Part shown: in pieces, positions 46,442 to 57,783 of the stretch
Numbering within the stretch: the stretch's first letter is position 1
How the letters are laid out: each line of letters begins with the position of its first letter
Assembly (NCBI GenBank): GCA_039566865.1
Contig: CM076949.1
Coordinates: forward strand, 6,911,501-6,975,500
Source of the DNA: Aurelia coerulea
Taxonomy: Eukaryota; Cnidaria; Scyphozoa; Semaeostomeae; Ulmaridae
Reading direction: 5' to 3'
DNA length: 64,000 nucleotides
Translations under genes and position numbers: made by a program
The notes under the pieces: model-generated
What the model was told of the DNA's origin: nothing
What the model saw: the letters and a program-made list of their open reading frames with translations, nothing else
Databases searched by the model: none

Positions 46442-47021
46442 CAGGGTGTCCCAAAGAATTGTGCGCCGTTTGCCCAAAGATTGAAACAAAAGGGCAAAAG
46501 ATTTTCGCCAAATTTTTATATGATGTTGCTCTTCAGAAGTACAAATAAAGTGTGCTGCCGTCCCCGTAAACATCCGTTGAAAAATGATTAAGTTATGACC
46601 TTCAGAAGACCAAATTTGCCCGATGACTGATTTTGTCTTACTATTTTGCAGTGATAAGTAGCTTCACGCGAGGTAAGAAACAGTTTCTGTGAGGTCAGAA
46701 AAAGTGGAACTCTCTGAGGATTATCGGAATTTTTACGAGAACTATGACATTGGAGGCTGCTGTTTTCATTTTCAATCGATGAGGCTATTTATCACTGCAA
46801 AATAGTAAAACCAAATGGCCGACCGCTAGTTTCAGTCATTGGGCAAATTTGGTCTCCTGAAGGTCATAGCTCCATCATTTTTCAACGGATTTTAAAGGGG
46901 ATGGTAGCAAACTTTAATTGAATATTTCAAGAGCACCATCATGCAAAAGTTTGGCGAGAATCTTTTGCCTTTTTGTCGCAATCTTCAGACAAACGGAGCA
47001 CAATATTTTTGGGACACCCTG
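46442..47021. mobile_element. TA-flanked foldback MITE inserted in the satellite edge
   Basis: The ends CAGGGTGTCCCAAA and inverted TTTGGGACACCCTG carry TA on both sides (46440-46441, 47022-47023). The two arms match over >150 bp (AAAAGATTTTCGCCAAA / TTTGGCGAGAATCTTTT). Satellite sequence continues on the right (CCCCTATGACCC, GATAACACAA), so this is an insertion into a satellite unit. Tc1/mariner-like by target site. Confidence 0.8.
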
Positions 47022-47072
47022 TAGATACATACATATGTACCCCTATGACCCGATAATACGAGGATAACACAA
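47022..47072. repeat. diverged satellite remnant between MITE and LINE
   Basis: TACCCCTATGACCCGATAATACGAGGATAACACAA (in pieces: CCCCTATGACCC, GGATAACACAA) matches the middle of the 168 bp unit, with decay. Confidence 0.65.
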
Positions 47073-47074
47073 TT

Positions 47075-47142
<68 letters not shown>

Positions 47143-47863
47143 TATTATTATTAAATATCTATTTAAAGTAGGCTAAAAAATGAATAGCTAAATTGCAGCA
47201 AATTAAGGCCCACTATTTACAATATACATAATTTACAATAAAACTAAAATTAATATATATTACAGGACAAACCAGAGTTAAAATCTATCATGTTAGAAAC
47301 CCAACTTGCGGGATATATACTTTGCAAAGCCTACAGTTGCATGTTCCACCATTCCAATATCTAATTCGTTTTTTGAACATAGGAAGGCTGTTTAATTGTT
47401 TTAGTTCTTGCGGTAAATGCTGCCACAGTTTATTTCCAAGGTAAGTAATGGACTCAACTCCAAAGGACGTAGTTCGTACTTTTGGCAGCTGAGCGTCATT
47501 ACCATGCCTTAGGCAGTACCTAATATTTCGTTGCATGAAAATATCATTCATGAATGGTGGATTCAGACCGCATTTTGTTTTATAAATTTCAGTCATGAGC
47601 AACTGTAGGTTTCTTACATGGATTGGCACCGATTTAGATTGCTCCAGGAGAAAACCGAAATCATTCTCGTAATCTTTATATGCAATGCGTAATGCCCTTT
47701 CTTGAATATGATTTATTCTATGATTCAAAGCTCTATCATAGAACATCCAAACAAGAGGACAGTAGCTGAAATGGGACAAAACAAACGCCCTCATTAACTG
47801 CTGCAGTTTTTCAGTGTCCATGTATCGTGAAATTCGAGCAAGAGCGTGGAGTTTTTGGCAAGC
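47073..47863 (-). mobile_element. 5'-truncated LINE, minus strand, with (AAT)n tail
   Basis: The frame 47870-47288 reads QKLHALARISRYMDTEKLQQ, LMRAFVLSHFSYCPLVWMFY, INHIQERALRIAYKDYENDF, IYKTKCGLNPPFMNDIF and TTSFGVESITYLGNKLWQHL, ending NCRLCKVYIPQVGFLT. This is the C-terminal part of a non-LTR polyprotein of a type frequent in cnidarians. The 3' end is a long (TTA)n run at 47078-47152, i.e. an AAT tail on the element's strand. The frame is uninterrupted but lacks endonuclease and RT core, so it is inactive. It is inserted in a satellite unit. Confidence 0.9.
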
Positions 47864-47972
47864 CATAGACGACTTACGAAATTCAAAATACAATATTGTA
47901 ATGTTCAAGAAATTCACTAATTAACTTCAAACTTGAAAACACACTGACCAATGCAATCTTTTATCAAATGGC
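47863..47972. repeat. satellite remnant right of the LINE
   Basis: AAATTCAAAATACAATATTG and GAAAACACACTGACCAATGC continue the 168 bp unit that was interrupted at 47073. It is more diverged than the main array. Confidence 0.85.
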
Positions 47973-49060
47973 TCCATTATCAGGGCGATTTCAATCATGT
48001 AAGGGAAACTGCTGAGGCTGGGACAAGCTGTAACATTTTAGCAAAAATGTAATTTTCTGTCTGCTTTGCATTGAATTCGAAGGAACTCATCTCTGACTGA
48101 TCCCGAGTGCTGTATCCTAAATCATGTATGAATTCAATAGAGCTCTATTTGCCATCAGCCAACAGGCTAACTTGCGTCTACATATTGCAGAGCAGAAGAA
48201 ATCCGATATAAAAGTGATCCAATACAAATCAAATTCGCTTTTGTATCAGAATCAAAATTGTTGCGGACAGTGGAACAAAATCGTATTGGATCACTTTGAG
48301 CTCGTGAAAACATGTAGATGGGAGGCGGATCTGCAACATTTTCGCCACCATGTCAACCGGGTGGGGTCTAAGGTTGGTAGAAAGTTAGCGGATTAATGTG
48401 CCTAGGATAAGCACTAACTCAAGAAAGGTTCTTTTCTTGGGAAATGTACACCAGTGTGATTATTAATTGAATCAAAGGTAGTCTGGTAACACTTGTCTGT
48501 AAGATGATACCTCATGTGTAAGGTTTGCCTACTCTTGTCGCTTGAACTTGTTTCAGGTTCATTTTTCACTTAGATTTCGATGGCTGATGTTAGCTTTTGG
48601 AATTCTACGCCCTTTTGTTGTGACATCACGTTTAAGTAGATATGAATCATCAGGAATAACAGTCCACCAGCTGACAACGGAAAAGTCGTATGAAGCTACA
48701 ATCTTGGACAAAAGTGCTGAGATACTTTGCTTTCAGGAGGAAATTGAGGGCGTATTCTTTTAGGCATCTGAAGTCTGCGAAGTCTACCGTTTTCGGTAGA
48801 ATAGCACCAAAAGAATAGGATTGTAGCTTCTACCAAACTCTACCGTTTTCAGAAGATGCCCAAAAGAATACGCTCTCTGAGAGTTAAGGCCCCGTTCCCC
48901 CATTGCAAAATTGAGGGAGGGGGTCTTTAGCAGTGGAAGGTAATAATTTGCATGCAAGGAAGGTATTTACGACACAAACGCACTTGTCTCAACGCCTTTT
49001 GTCTAGGACTGTAGGATTCACACATCTCAATGCAGAATGTCTTTCCCTGCAGCAAATGCA
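47973..49060. other. non-coding part of large intron
   Basis: A small inverted phrase GTGATCCAATAC (48214) / GTATTGGATCAC (48283) and an inverted pair around 48770-48870 (TCTACCGTTTTCGG..AAAAGAATA) suggest decayed foldback DNA. The plus frame 48124-48396 has no recognisable domain. Confidence 0.4.
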
Positions 49061-49067
49061 AAATCGT

Positions 49068-49450
49068 AACGTATTTTCACTGGATTACGCACCCCTGCTA
49101 CCAAAACCGACTAAGATATGGAGAGCGCACCAGAGATGCTGTTTTCGGTAGCAAGGTTGCTGATAACCAGCGAACCGTCACTGCGGGAGGAGGGATGGGT
49201 CGATTTTTCGCTTTGTCGCCGAGATTGTTGCTTGGAATGCACTAGGCGTGGTCCAGCTCATGCTTAAATACGATGAATCCCCTTGGGGCCTTAAATTCAC
49301 GCGCAGAGGGCTACGTGAAGCACGATTAGCCACTTGGGACTTAGCCCTTTTGTTATTCGGAGTTTGTAATCCAGTGAAAATAGTAACGTATTTTCACTGG
49401 ATTACGCACCCCTGCTACCAAAACCGACTAAGATATGGAGAGCGCACCAT
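49068..49450. repeat. duplicated 60-bp segment bracketing a dispersed 166-bp segment
   Basis: GTATTTTCACTGGATTACGC..GGAGAGCGCACC occurs at about 49069-49131 and again at 49389-49447. Between them lies a 166 bp stretch (49220-49385, GAGATTGTTGCTTGGAATGC to CCAGTGAAAATAGT) that is repeated at 55852-56017. Confidence 0.8.
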
Positions 49451-50600
49451 CAATTGCTGTTTTTACCGGGCACACAAAGTGAAACTGTGATCTTTGTATA
49501 CAATCAATAAGTATCCTGATGATAAATACGTTGATCCTAGCATATACTATCCATAACTCAAGAGTAGGTTTAGGAGTAGGTCACCAATATATACCAGGGC
49601 CCGATTGTTAAAAACTGATATAAGGCTAATACCAGATTGGAACAATACAAATGACTACCGAATCATGCCTTAATCCAAGATTAGCGCCAATCGTGGTTTG
49701 AACAACCCGACCCAGGAGACAATTTTTCATCTGGCATTGTATTTTATTTTTTTATTTTATTTTTTTTGCACAATACAATCTGTTGTTAAATATGTGCTCC
49801 AAGGAAAGAGTTGTTTGCAGCCTCAAAAGGCAGTTTCTCTCTAAAATTCTGTCCAGCCTCTTCCGCTGCAGTAGAAGAATTGAAGAGCAAGGAGCAAACA
49901 TCGTTTTATTAGTAGGTGACGTTCAGCTTTTGACTAAGATTGAAGAGGTAATTTTTGTTAAGTGGGATATTTTTTCCACCCTAGTTGTTCCAAAAGTGTC
50001 ATAGATATTGAAATCGACAATAACATCATCACTACATTGATAGATCTCCTTGGAGAAGGTAATTAACGATTTGTGGAAGGCTATTGTTCTCTGATCGGTG
50101 ATTAGTAACAATATTTATCCGACCAAATAGTCATGTGATTCGAGAGAAAAGCTTTGTTTCTGAGAATGAGAACTCTTCCCCAGCCCGTGTTAGATGCATC
50201 TGTAGAGATTTCTATGTTGAAAACTTTTTTTTTTCGTTTTACAGTTCGGGATTTTTTGTTTTTTTGTTTGTTTTTTGTTTAGCATTTGCCGAAGCTTGCA
50301 TTATTTGTTTGGTTTAGAGCATCACTGCTGGTACTGCAAGAGTAAATAATGTTGCTTTTCCTGTAAAGGACTGAAGTATATGAAGGCAGATGTACTTTGA
50401 ACTCAAGATAGACTCTCGAAACAACGCAAGAGCTGCTTTTTGTCTTGAGAATGCATGTTTCACGGAGATTAGCCCCAACAACACAAATACGTTGCTGTAG
50501 TTACAGGATAGACTCTGCAAGGCCTATAAAGTAGACACACGAAACTAATGTTAACGCTGTGATGATAAAAAGGGGCTGATTCAGTAACTTCTAAATTTGA
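49451..50600. other. non-coding part of large intron
   Basis: T-rich runs at 49740-49770 and 50226-50280; no domain-bearing frame or clear transposon ends. Confidence 0.35.
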
Positions 50601-50863
50601 TCATGACTCCGTTAGATTCCTTGGTGACTGCAACTGGCCAATGTGCCTGTCGTCGATGTACTGCGTTAAAGGTACTCCCTGCGATCGAATGAAATGGGAG
50701 GCTCCAAGGCCGATCGTTTGATATACGCAGGAGCTTGGGTTCCACCCAAAAGGTAGCGTATTATATAATGACATACCCTCCTTTCCAAGACAAATCAAAA
50801 TATTCTCTACTATCTTGTGTAATTTTTAGGTGGTCGTAGCCTGAATTATCGTTCAATTTTGTC

Positions 50864-50865
<2 letters not shown>
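50601..50865 (-). pseudogene. reverse-transcriptase fragment, DIRS/Ty3-like
   Basis: The minus strand reads TKLNDNSGYDHLKITQDSRE, YFDLSWKGGYV, then after a one-base shift LPFGWNPSSCVYQTIGLGAS, HFIRSQGVPLTQ and the catalytic YIDDRH. The order is that of an LTR or tyrosine-recombinase (DIRS-type) reverse transcriptase palm. The frameshift and short length make it dead. Confidence 0.65.

Positions 50866-50894
<29 letters not shown>
50866..50894. repeat. A homopolymer (~28 bp)
   Basis: An uninterrupted run of A abuts the reverse-transcriptase fragment. It may be the tail of another retroposed sequence inserted there, or a slippage tract. Confidence 0.9.
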
Positions 50895-50899
<5 letters not shown>

Positions 50900-51248
50900 T
50901 GGTCAACATTTTCGTCCATGAAAGGAGAAAAAAGCTGATCATGGCGCATTCTTGGCTTTTTGGTTTTTATTGTAATAGTCGTGGTGGAATACAGTATCCA
51001 TGTTCACCCCAGATTGAAAATGAACCGTTGTGGAGGCGTTCCAGAATTTTCATGGAGATAAACTCTTCAAAATTGATACAGCTAGGGTTATTAGGAAAAG
51101 ACAGGCTAGGGTGATTTATCAGAATGATAAATCTTTCCTTTGAACGAACCTTGAAATGGTGCATGACATCAAAACAGAAACACAATGGTTGATACATTTT
51201 CAGGACTTCTCCCCGTTAGTGGTAGTTGAGGAGAATAGTCTGCCATAC

Positions 51249-51267
51249 ATTATCATTATTATCATTA

Positions 51268-51311
<44 letters not shown>

Positions 51312-51545
51312 CATTTTTATTCCTATTATTATCATTACTGTTAGTATTACTATCATTACTATCACTACGATTACCATTACTACTACTACTTGTATTACTA
51401 TTATTATTATTATCATTACTGAAGAAGATTTTATATCGAAACGTCTGCCCTGAAACAATTGTTTTTTTATTATATTATTATCATTATTATCATATTCATC
51501 ATTATTATCATATTTATCATAATTATTATTATTTTTAATCATTTT
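51249..51545. repeat. ATT/ATC-type microsatellite region
   Basis: Long runs of TTA/ATC/ACT triplets in two blocks (51249-51420 and 51466-51545). The open frames across it (Ile/Tyr- or Asn/Asp-rich) are artefacts. Confidence 0.95.
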
Positions 51546-53190
51546 TAATCGGACACTGTATATCATAGAACTTACTGTGGGATTTGAATCGAACTCGAAT
51601 GAGAATGCTTTACGGAAAAAGCAAAAATATTCAGAACTCGTCGAAAACTCTTTCGCGAAAATACGATGCTGTTAGATTTGGCAATGTATCCATGGGTTCT
51701 TTGGGAATGTTTGAAACCAGTTGTGATACTTTTTCAATGTTAAACAAACTCAGAACGATCCAGGGCTAAAAGGATTATGTGCTAAAAAGTATAACAAACA
51801 TTATGATTCGTTGCACGTATTACATATTTTGTATACGAAACAAGCCATGGAATAACCAGCTCACCTCGAACTCTGAAGAATTACAGAATCTTAACTAAAC
51901 TCCTGAGTGCTAGCAGTCATATCTTTGCGTTGACAAAGAGAGAAGAATGAAGAATGAAGTAGAATGACCGGCTCTTTTATACTTAATTTGTGTATTGTAA
52001 ATTTTGTTATATCTTTTACTAAGAAGAATTTTTAAACCATTATAAATGTATAGATTTTGATTTTTAAAATGAAAGAAGTTCCCATCATTAATACCTTTAT
52101 AGTAGGCGTTAAAAGTTGTAGCTAAATTGCAGCTAATTGATGCCTACTAAAACAAGAATTAAATTTTTATTAAGTACAAAATAAAATAGATCTAATTAAT
52201 ATGTTAAGCTGTAATTAAAACAGCACACCTAATAACTTTTCCTCTGTACTCTCTATGAATGTTGTAGTTCAAATTTTTATCGATAAATCGTTGCTTTTTG
52301 TACCAAAAATCACACACTGGCACTTATCGCCACAGCTTCTTGCAGTTATTTTAAAACCACTCTGAAAGGATAGGGAGTCGTTTAAAAACGATTGATTATA
52401 TTTCATGATTGCGATATAATTTTGTGACTAATAAATTAGGATTCAAGCAGTCAATGGCTTTGGAAAGGTCCATAACTACGGTCTCAGCATTGTTTCCACT
52501 GCCCAATGCCTCTCTGCAGTTTGCAATAATTTCCTTCATGCAGTTTTTCTGCTATCTAATTGATTGAAAAGATCTCCAACCACAAAATTAATCAGGATTT
52601 CGAAAAGCCAAATCTAGTAAGGAGTATTTTTGAAAACCGTCTTTTATATCTTTTATCAGGTAGAGAAAAATTCTGAAAGACTGAGCAAGAGGGTAACCCC
52701 TTATAGTCACACCAAGATATTTCTCTTCGAGAACATTCCATGCTGTTCAGTTCTTCCATGATTGTATCGAAAGATAGGTTTTTTGGTGAAGACTAAAAAA
52801 GAGATTGGGAACTAAGAAAAAAAAACTTTTTGTAAAACCTTTTTTGGGGGTACCCTCCAGCTCAGCCATTCAGAACTATCGCACGAGGCCATGTATTAGA
52901 TCTTTAGTAAGATCCCCAAATGGCTGAGATGGAGCGTGTGGACAAGAGTTTTTGTGGAAGACGTTGACGGAAAAGAGCCTCCAGCTTCGTCTGCCAAATT
53001 TGAAGGCAACGAATAGAGATATAACAGCAGTTGTATGCAACAAAGGAAAGCATGTATCGAAACGCAAGAAATAGTTGAAAGTTTAATATCAAAACAAATT
53101 TTTTGTTATTTTTTTCAAATTTTTCAGCCTCCCTGTGTAGGGGGAACGGCCTCCTTCTAAAACACTGTCTTTTTATATTTAATTTTCTGA
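51546..53190. other. non-coding; LINE 3' UTR relic within
   Basis: At about 52095-52200, GTAGGCGTT..GTAGCTAAATTGCAGC..TTGATGCC resembles the 3' UTR of the LINE at 47160-47215, same orientation. The remainder, including 52200-53190, holds frames without recognisable domains. Confidence 0.4.
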
Positions 53191-53200
53191 ATTCATTTTT

Positions 53201-54150
53201 AGGCCGTAAGCGAATGATTAAGCTTTAACGGCAAAAGAGCATAACAAACAAACCTGTAATCTGTCTTTAGGCCGTAAGCGAATGATTAAGCTTCAACGGC
53301 AAAGAGAATAAAGTAACTTAATCTGTTTTCAGGCCGTAAGCGAATGATTAAGCTTCAACGGCAAAAGAGAATAAAAGTAAGCTAATCAATTTTTGGGAGT
53401 AAGCGAATGATTAAGCTTCAACGGCAAAAGAGAATAAAAGTAACCTGATTAATTTTTAGGCCGTGAACAAATGATTAAGCTTTAACGGCAAAAGAGAATA
53501 AAAGTAACCTAATCAATTTTTAGGCAGTAAGCGAATGATTAAGCTTCAACGGCAAAAGAGAATAAAAGTAACCTAATCAATTTTTAGGCCGTGAACGAAT
53601 GATTAAGCTTTAACGGCAAAAGAGAACAAAAGTAACCTAATCAATTTTCAGGCCGTAAGCGAATGATTAAGCTTTAACGGCAAAAGAGAATAAAAGTAAC
53701 CTAATCGATTTTTTAGGCCGTAAGCGAATGATTAAGCTTTAACGGCAAAAAGAGAATAAAAGTAACCTAATCAATTTTTAGGCCGTAAGCGAATGATTAA
53801 GCTTCAACGGCAAAAGAGAATAAAAGTAACCTAATCAATTTTTAGGCCGTAAGCGAATGATCAAGCTTCAACGGCAAAAGAGAATAAAAGTAACCTAATC
53901 GATTTTTTAGGCCGTAAGCGAAATGATTAAGCTTCAACGGCAAAAGAGAATAAAAGTAACCTAATCTATATTTAGGCCGTAAGCGAATGATTAAGCTGCA
54001 ACGGCAAAAGAGAATAAAAGTAACTTAATCTGTTTTCAGGCCGTACGCGAAGGATTAAGCTTCAACGGCAAAAGAGAATAAAAGTAGCCTAATCTATATT
54101 TAGGCCGTAAGCGAATGATTAAGCTTCAAACGGCAAAAAGGGGAATAGAA
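53201..54150. repeat. ~62 bp tandem array
   Basis: About 15 copies of AGGCCGTAAGCGAATGATTA, AGCTTCAACGGCAAAAGAGA, ATAAAAGTAACCTAATC. Starts are seen at 53201, 53269, 53331 and then every ~62 bp. Diverged relative to the 168 bp satellite. The core GATTAAGCTTCAACGG is shared with the next array. Confidence 0.93.
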
Positions 54151-54154
54151 GATA

Positions 54155-54985
54155 ACCTACTCGAATGATTAAGCTTCAACGGAAGCGAACGAATCAATTT
54201 TCAATGGACGCAAATGAATTAAGCTTCAACGGAAGCGAACAAATTAAACTTCAACGGAAGCGAACGAATTAAGCTTCTACAGAAGCGAACGAATTAAGCT
54301 TCAACGGAAGCGAACGATTTAAGCTTCAACGGAAGCGAACGAATCAATCTTCAATGGACGTAAACAAATTAAGCTTCAATGGAAGCGAACAAAATTAAGC
54401 TTCAACGGAAGCGAATAAATCAAGCTTCAAACGGAAGCGAACGAATTAAGCTTCATCGGAAGCGAACGAATTAAGCTTCAACGGAAGCGAACGAATCTAT
54501 CTTCAATGGACGCACAGGAATTAAGCTTCAACGGAAGCGAACAAATTAAGCTTCAACGGAAGCGAACGATTTAAGCTTCAACGGAAGCGAACGAATCAAT
54601 CTTCAATGGACGTAAACGAATTAAGCTTCATGCTATCCCTGCCATTTTAAACTAGGGGTATTTTTATACTAGATCTTTAGTTTTTATTACCATTTCATAC
54701 ATGTAAATAGCCTTTCTTTCCTTTATTACATTTTTAATTTTTACTTTGTATGGCAAAATTTTACATACATACATACATTCAATGGAAGCGAACAGAATTA
54801 AGCTTCAATGGAAGCGAACAAATTAAGCTTCAAACGGAAACGAACGAATTAAGCTTCATCGGAAGCGAACGAATTAAGCTTCGACGGAAGCGAACGAACC
54901 TATCTTCAATGGACGCACACGAATTAAGCTTCAACAGAAGCGAACGACTTAAGCTTCAACGGAAGCGAACAAATTAAGCTTTTAA
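54155..54985. repeat. ~25 bp tandem array derived from the 62 bp core
   Basis: Many copies of AAGCTTCAACGGAAGCGAAC with a ~25 bp step and variants such as TTCAATGGACG, interrupted at 54640-54775 by unrelated sequence. The open frame at 54750-54977 is repeat-derived. A distant relative, CGCAAGCAGAAGGTTAAGCTTTAGCGG, lies at 55085. Confidence 0.9.
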
Positions 54986-55850
54986 CGGAAGCGATTTCAG
55001 TGCCATGATAAAATAAAAACTACTAAAATGTTAAATAATAAATTGTTTGTTTGTATGTTTGTATGTTTGTTTGTTTTTTACGACCGCAAGCAGAAGGTTA
55101 AGCTTTAGCGGTTTACGAGCAAAGTTGAGAGGCATATCACTCTGGAAAAAATCTCGTACGCCTTAGGCAAAAAGACAACCTATTTGAGTAAAAAACATTA
55201 AAATATCCCTTAAAAACCTGTAGTAAAACAAAAATTAGAATAAAGGTCTCGTACGGTTTTGAAGAATGATACACCCCTCAGAAAGAATAAATATCCTACA
55301 ATACGTTTTGTGAACATTTATTGCACGTGCCTTACTAAAACCTCAATTACCCTTTTCTTGTTTTTCAGTTAGAGTGAAATTTACGAGTAGGCCTAGCCCT
55401 TTTTTGTGACCCTATAGAACTGCTGCAACACCCTGAAGTAAACTTTTTGAAAAACGAGTCTTAACGAAAGACAAAAAGAAGAAAACCAAAAACTGTGTGT
55501 CGAAATAGAATGCGTTGAAAAAACAAAGGGCAGCTGTATAAGAGCTAGTGAAAATAAACCTTCTTAAAAACTCGCTGTGTCTAGGCCTATGCACCAAAAT
55601 GGCAGTGAAATATCACACGTGCAGCTATGAGAACAGCAAGAAACTGCCAAAAAATGAAAACAAAACTCACGTTGTTCGGGGCAGGTGCATTTGCAACTGC
55701 TGGATTTGGTATTGCTGCTGGTTGTTGAGCAGGTTTTCCTTGATTTTATAAAACTGCAGTGACTTCAGCATCAGAAATCTGCACTGGCTGCTGTGCTTGC
55801 TGTGTCGTGGCAGTGACGGTTCGCTCTGTTTCGATTTTGAGATGCAGTTC
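54986..55850. other. non-coding part of large intron
   Basis: A TTTGTATG-type short repeat at 55045-55075; otherwise no supported gene. The open frames here lack recognisable domains. Confidence 0.4.
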
Positions 55851-55851
55851 G

Positions 55852-56017
55852 CAGAGATTGTTGCTTGGAATGCACTAGGCGTGGTCCAGCTCATGCTTAA
55901 ATACGATGAATCCCCTTGGGGCCTTAAATTCACGCGCAGAGGGCTACGTGAAGCACGATTAGCCACTTGGGACTTAGCCCTTTTGTTATTCGGAGTTTGT
56001 AATCCAGTGAAAATAGT
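55852..56017. repeat. second copy of the 166 bp segment
   Basis: By eye identical or nearly identical to 49220-49385, same orientation. It ends only 76 bp before the exon at 56093. It is either a recent transposon fragment or a segmental duplication. Confidence 0.85.
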
Positions 56018-56092
56018 CTTAATCACTAGACAACAGTTGCATGTTTTAATCCTCACAAGGGTGTAGATACTGACTTATTTTTTCCATCGTAG

Positions 56093-56471
56093 CACAACAA
56101 CGGCTGCAGGTCCACAACCACCCTCCGTTAACAAGATACCAACAATCATCATCTCAAATACGACGTTCCGATTTGAGTTTCAAATCCCAGCAAATACATT
56201 TGTTGACAAAGAGGATGGAAACACGCGCAATCTCAATCTGTACTTGTACAATTCAGCTGGCAGTGTGTTATCAAAAGCCTCCTGGATCAGTCTACAAACA
56301 ACTCAACAGATATTAAGGATGTATTCCTCCAAGGCTATAGTCGCAGCACAGCCAACCGGGGGTTACACATACAGACTGAGCGCTATTGATTCGAGTGGAA
56401 GGGAAAGTCATACTGATGTTCAAGTTTCATTTAATCGACCAATCAGTTCGCCGGGATATCTCCGAACAATG
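56093..56471 (+). CDS. exon: Thr linker and first CADG domain of the giant dystroglycan-like protein
   Basis: Acceptor ATCGTAG|C and donor ATG|GTAAGC. The first base completes the codon left open by either head. The exon reads TTTAAGPQPPS, then the CADG signature FEFQIPANTFVDKEDGNTRN, WISLQTTQQILRMYS, YRLSAIDSSGRES. This is the dystroglycan-type cadherin-like fold, with the Asp/Glu calcium-type loop (DKEDGN) and the TD/ID-S-G-S strand. The exon ends in phase 0, matching the phase-0 acceptor at 57784. An internal ATG at 56244 is not a start. Confidence 0.88.
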
Positions 56472-56694
56472 GTAAGCTGAGTTCATCTTTTCGTAAATCT
56501 TTGTTGATTTTTTATTGGAAGAATCAATTTTAAACATTTTCATCGGAAAAATAAAGGTGAACCCTAACCAGCCTTATGTATGTTCTCTTTTCAAAATGTG
56601 CTGTCGAAGAAGAATCCTTCATACTTTAATTGTACCGTGATATCTGTTTCGATGTATCTATTGTCTAGAAAAGTCAGATTCTAAAGAAAATGAT

Positions 56695-56826
56695 TCGATT
56701 TGATTGATGTTGATTTGATTTGATTTGATTTGATCTGATTTGATCTGATCTGATCTGATTTGATTTGATTTGATTTGATTTGATTTGATTTGATTTGATT
56801 TGATTTGATTTGATTTGATTTGATTA
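56695..56826. repeat. (TTTGA)n pentanucleotide microsatellite
   Basis: About 25 tandem TGATT units with a few TGATC variants, lying in the 1.3 kb intron between the first CADG exon and the giant exon. Confidence 0.97.
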
Positions 56827-57783
56827 GTATCTTTATAGACGATGTTCCAATCACCAAGAGGTGTTTTTCATGGGGCTCCTCGAAAAGTAAAAATTGCAAT
56901 GCAGTTATGAAAATAGCAATTAAAAGTATGCCTAAACCTAATAGAATCTTACACAGCTAAAAGCGATTACAGTTTTCAGTGAAATTTATAATTGTTCATT
57001 CCATTCTTTAAAAAGAAATAGTTTTGAAGATCTTTGTTTCTCCCACTTAGTTCTTGAGTTCGGTAATCTGAATTCTTGCAACTTTGAGTTTTTGCTGCCG
57101 AAGGCAGCCTTAACTATTCTTCTTCAATCAACGAGCGAAATTAGCCTGTCTGCCTGTCTGCCGGCTGTCTGCCGTCAGGCTATGTAGATAGACGGGCCAG
57201 CTCACGGCTGCGGTTCTCGGTCTCGCGGCTTGTGAGGATTTATCCAACAAACAACAACAAAAGTTCTCAAACAAAAGATAATGAGTTCTTCCTGCCTACT
57301 TAACTACCTAACTACGTCAATGGACGACAAAGGTTTATTCCTGACAATGCAGGACTCAATATTATGGACCACGGAACCAAGAGCCTTGGACTCGGGAACT
57401 AGAAACTGGCGGAGGAGAGTAACTCAATATTCTAAATCATTTACCTTTGAAGCATTACCCAACTGTAAATTCAAACATGATACACGTTTCCTTAGCAATA
57501 ATCGTTCAATTACTTTCGATAAAATTGACCTCGCTACAGTCGCATTTGGTACAAATAGTAATCGGCAGCAGTCGCTGACTGATGTTATATCTAGTATTGG
57601 TATATATTTCATTACCCCTCTTGCTGTGTGTGTTCACGTTAGTGTACAGACTCTTCCTTACATATGAACCCCTGTGTTCCAACTTGCAAGTCATCTTCTC
57701 AAGCAAAAATATGTTGTTTGTTTCCTGTATCTTCTAACTACAGCAGCCAGGCTAATTATGACATTTTTCTTCGTTTCATATAG
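56827..57783. other. intron before the giant exon
   Basis: A CTGTCTGCC-rich patch at 57150-57180; the plus frame 57281-57667 has no domain. The intron ends TTTCATATAG at 57783. Confidence 0.6.

Noticed and set aside
51216..51566. Ile/Asn/Asp-rich frames on both strands
   Set aside because: Produced by ATT/ATC triplet microsatellites.
55667..56066. Frames on both strands across the 166 bp repeat
   Set aside because: They run through a dispersed duplicated segment and an intron end; no domain recognised.
57281..57667. 128-residue plus-strand frame just before the giant exon
   Set aside because: Lies in the intron, wrong frame for splicing to 57784 without a suitable donor, and no domain recognised.
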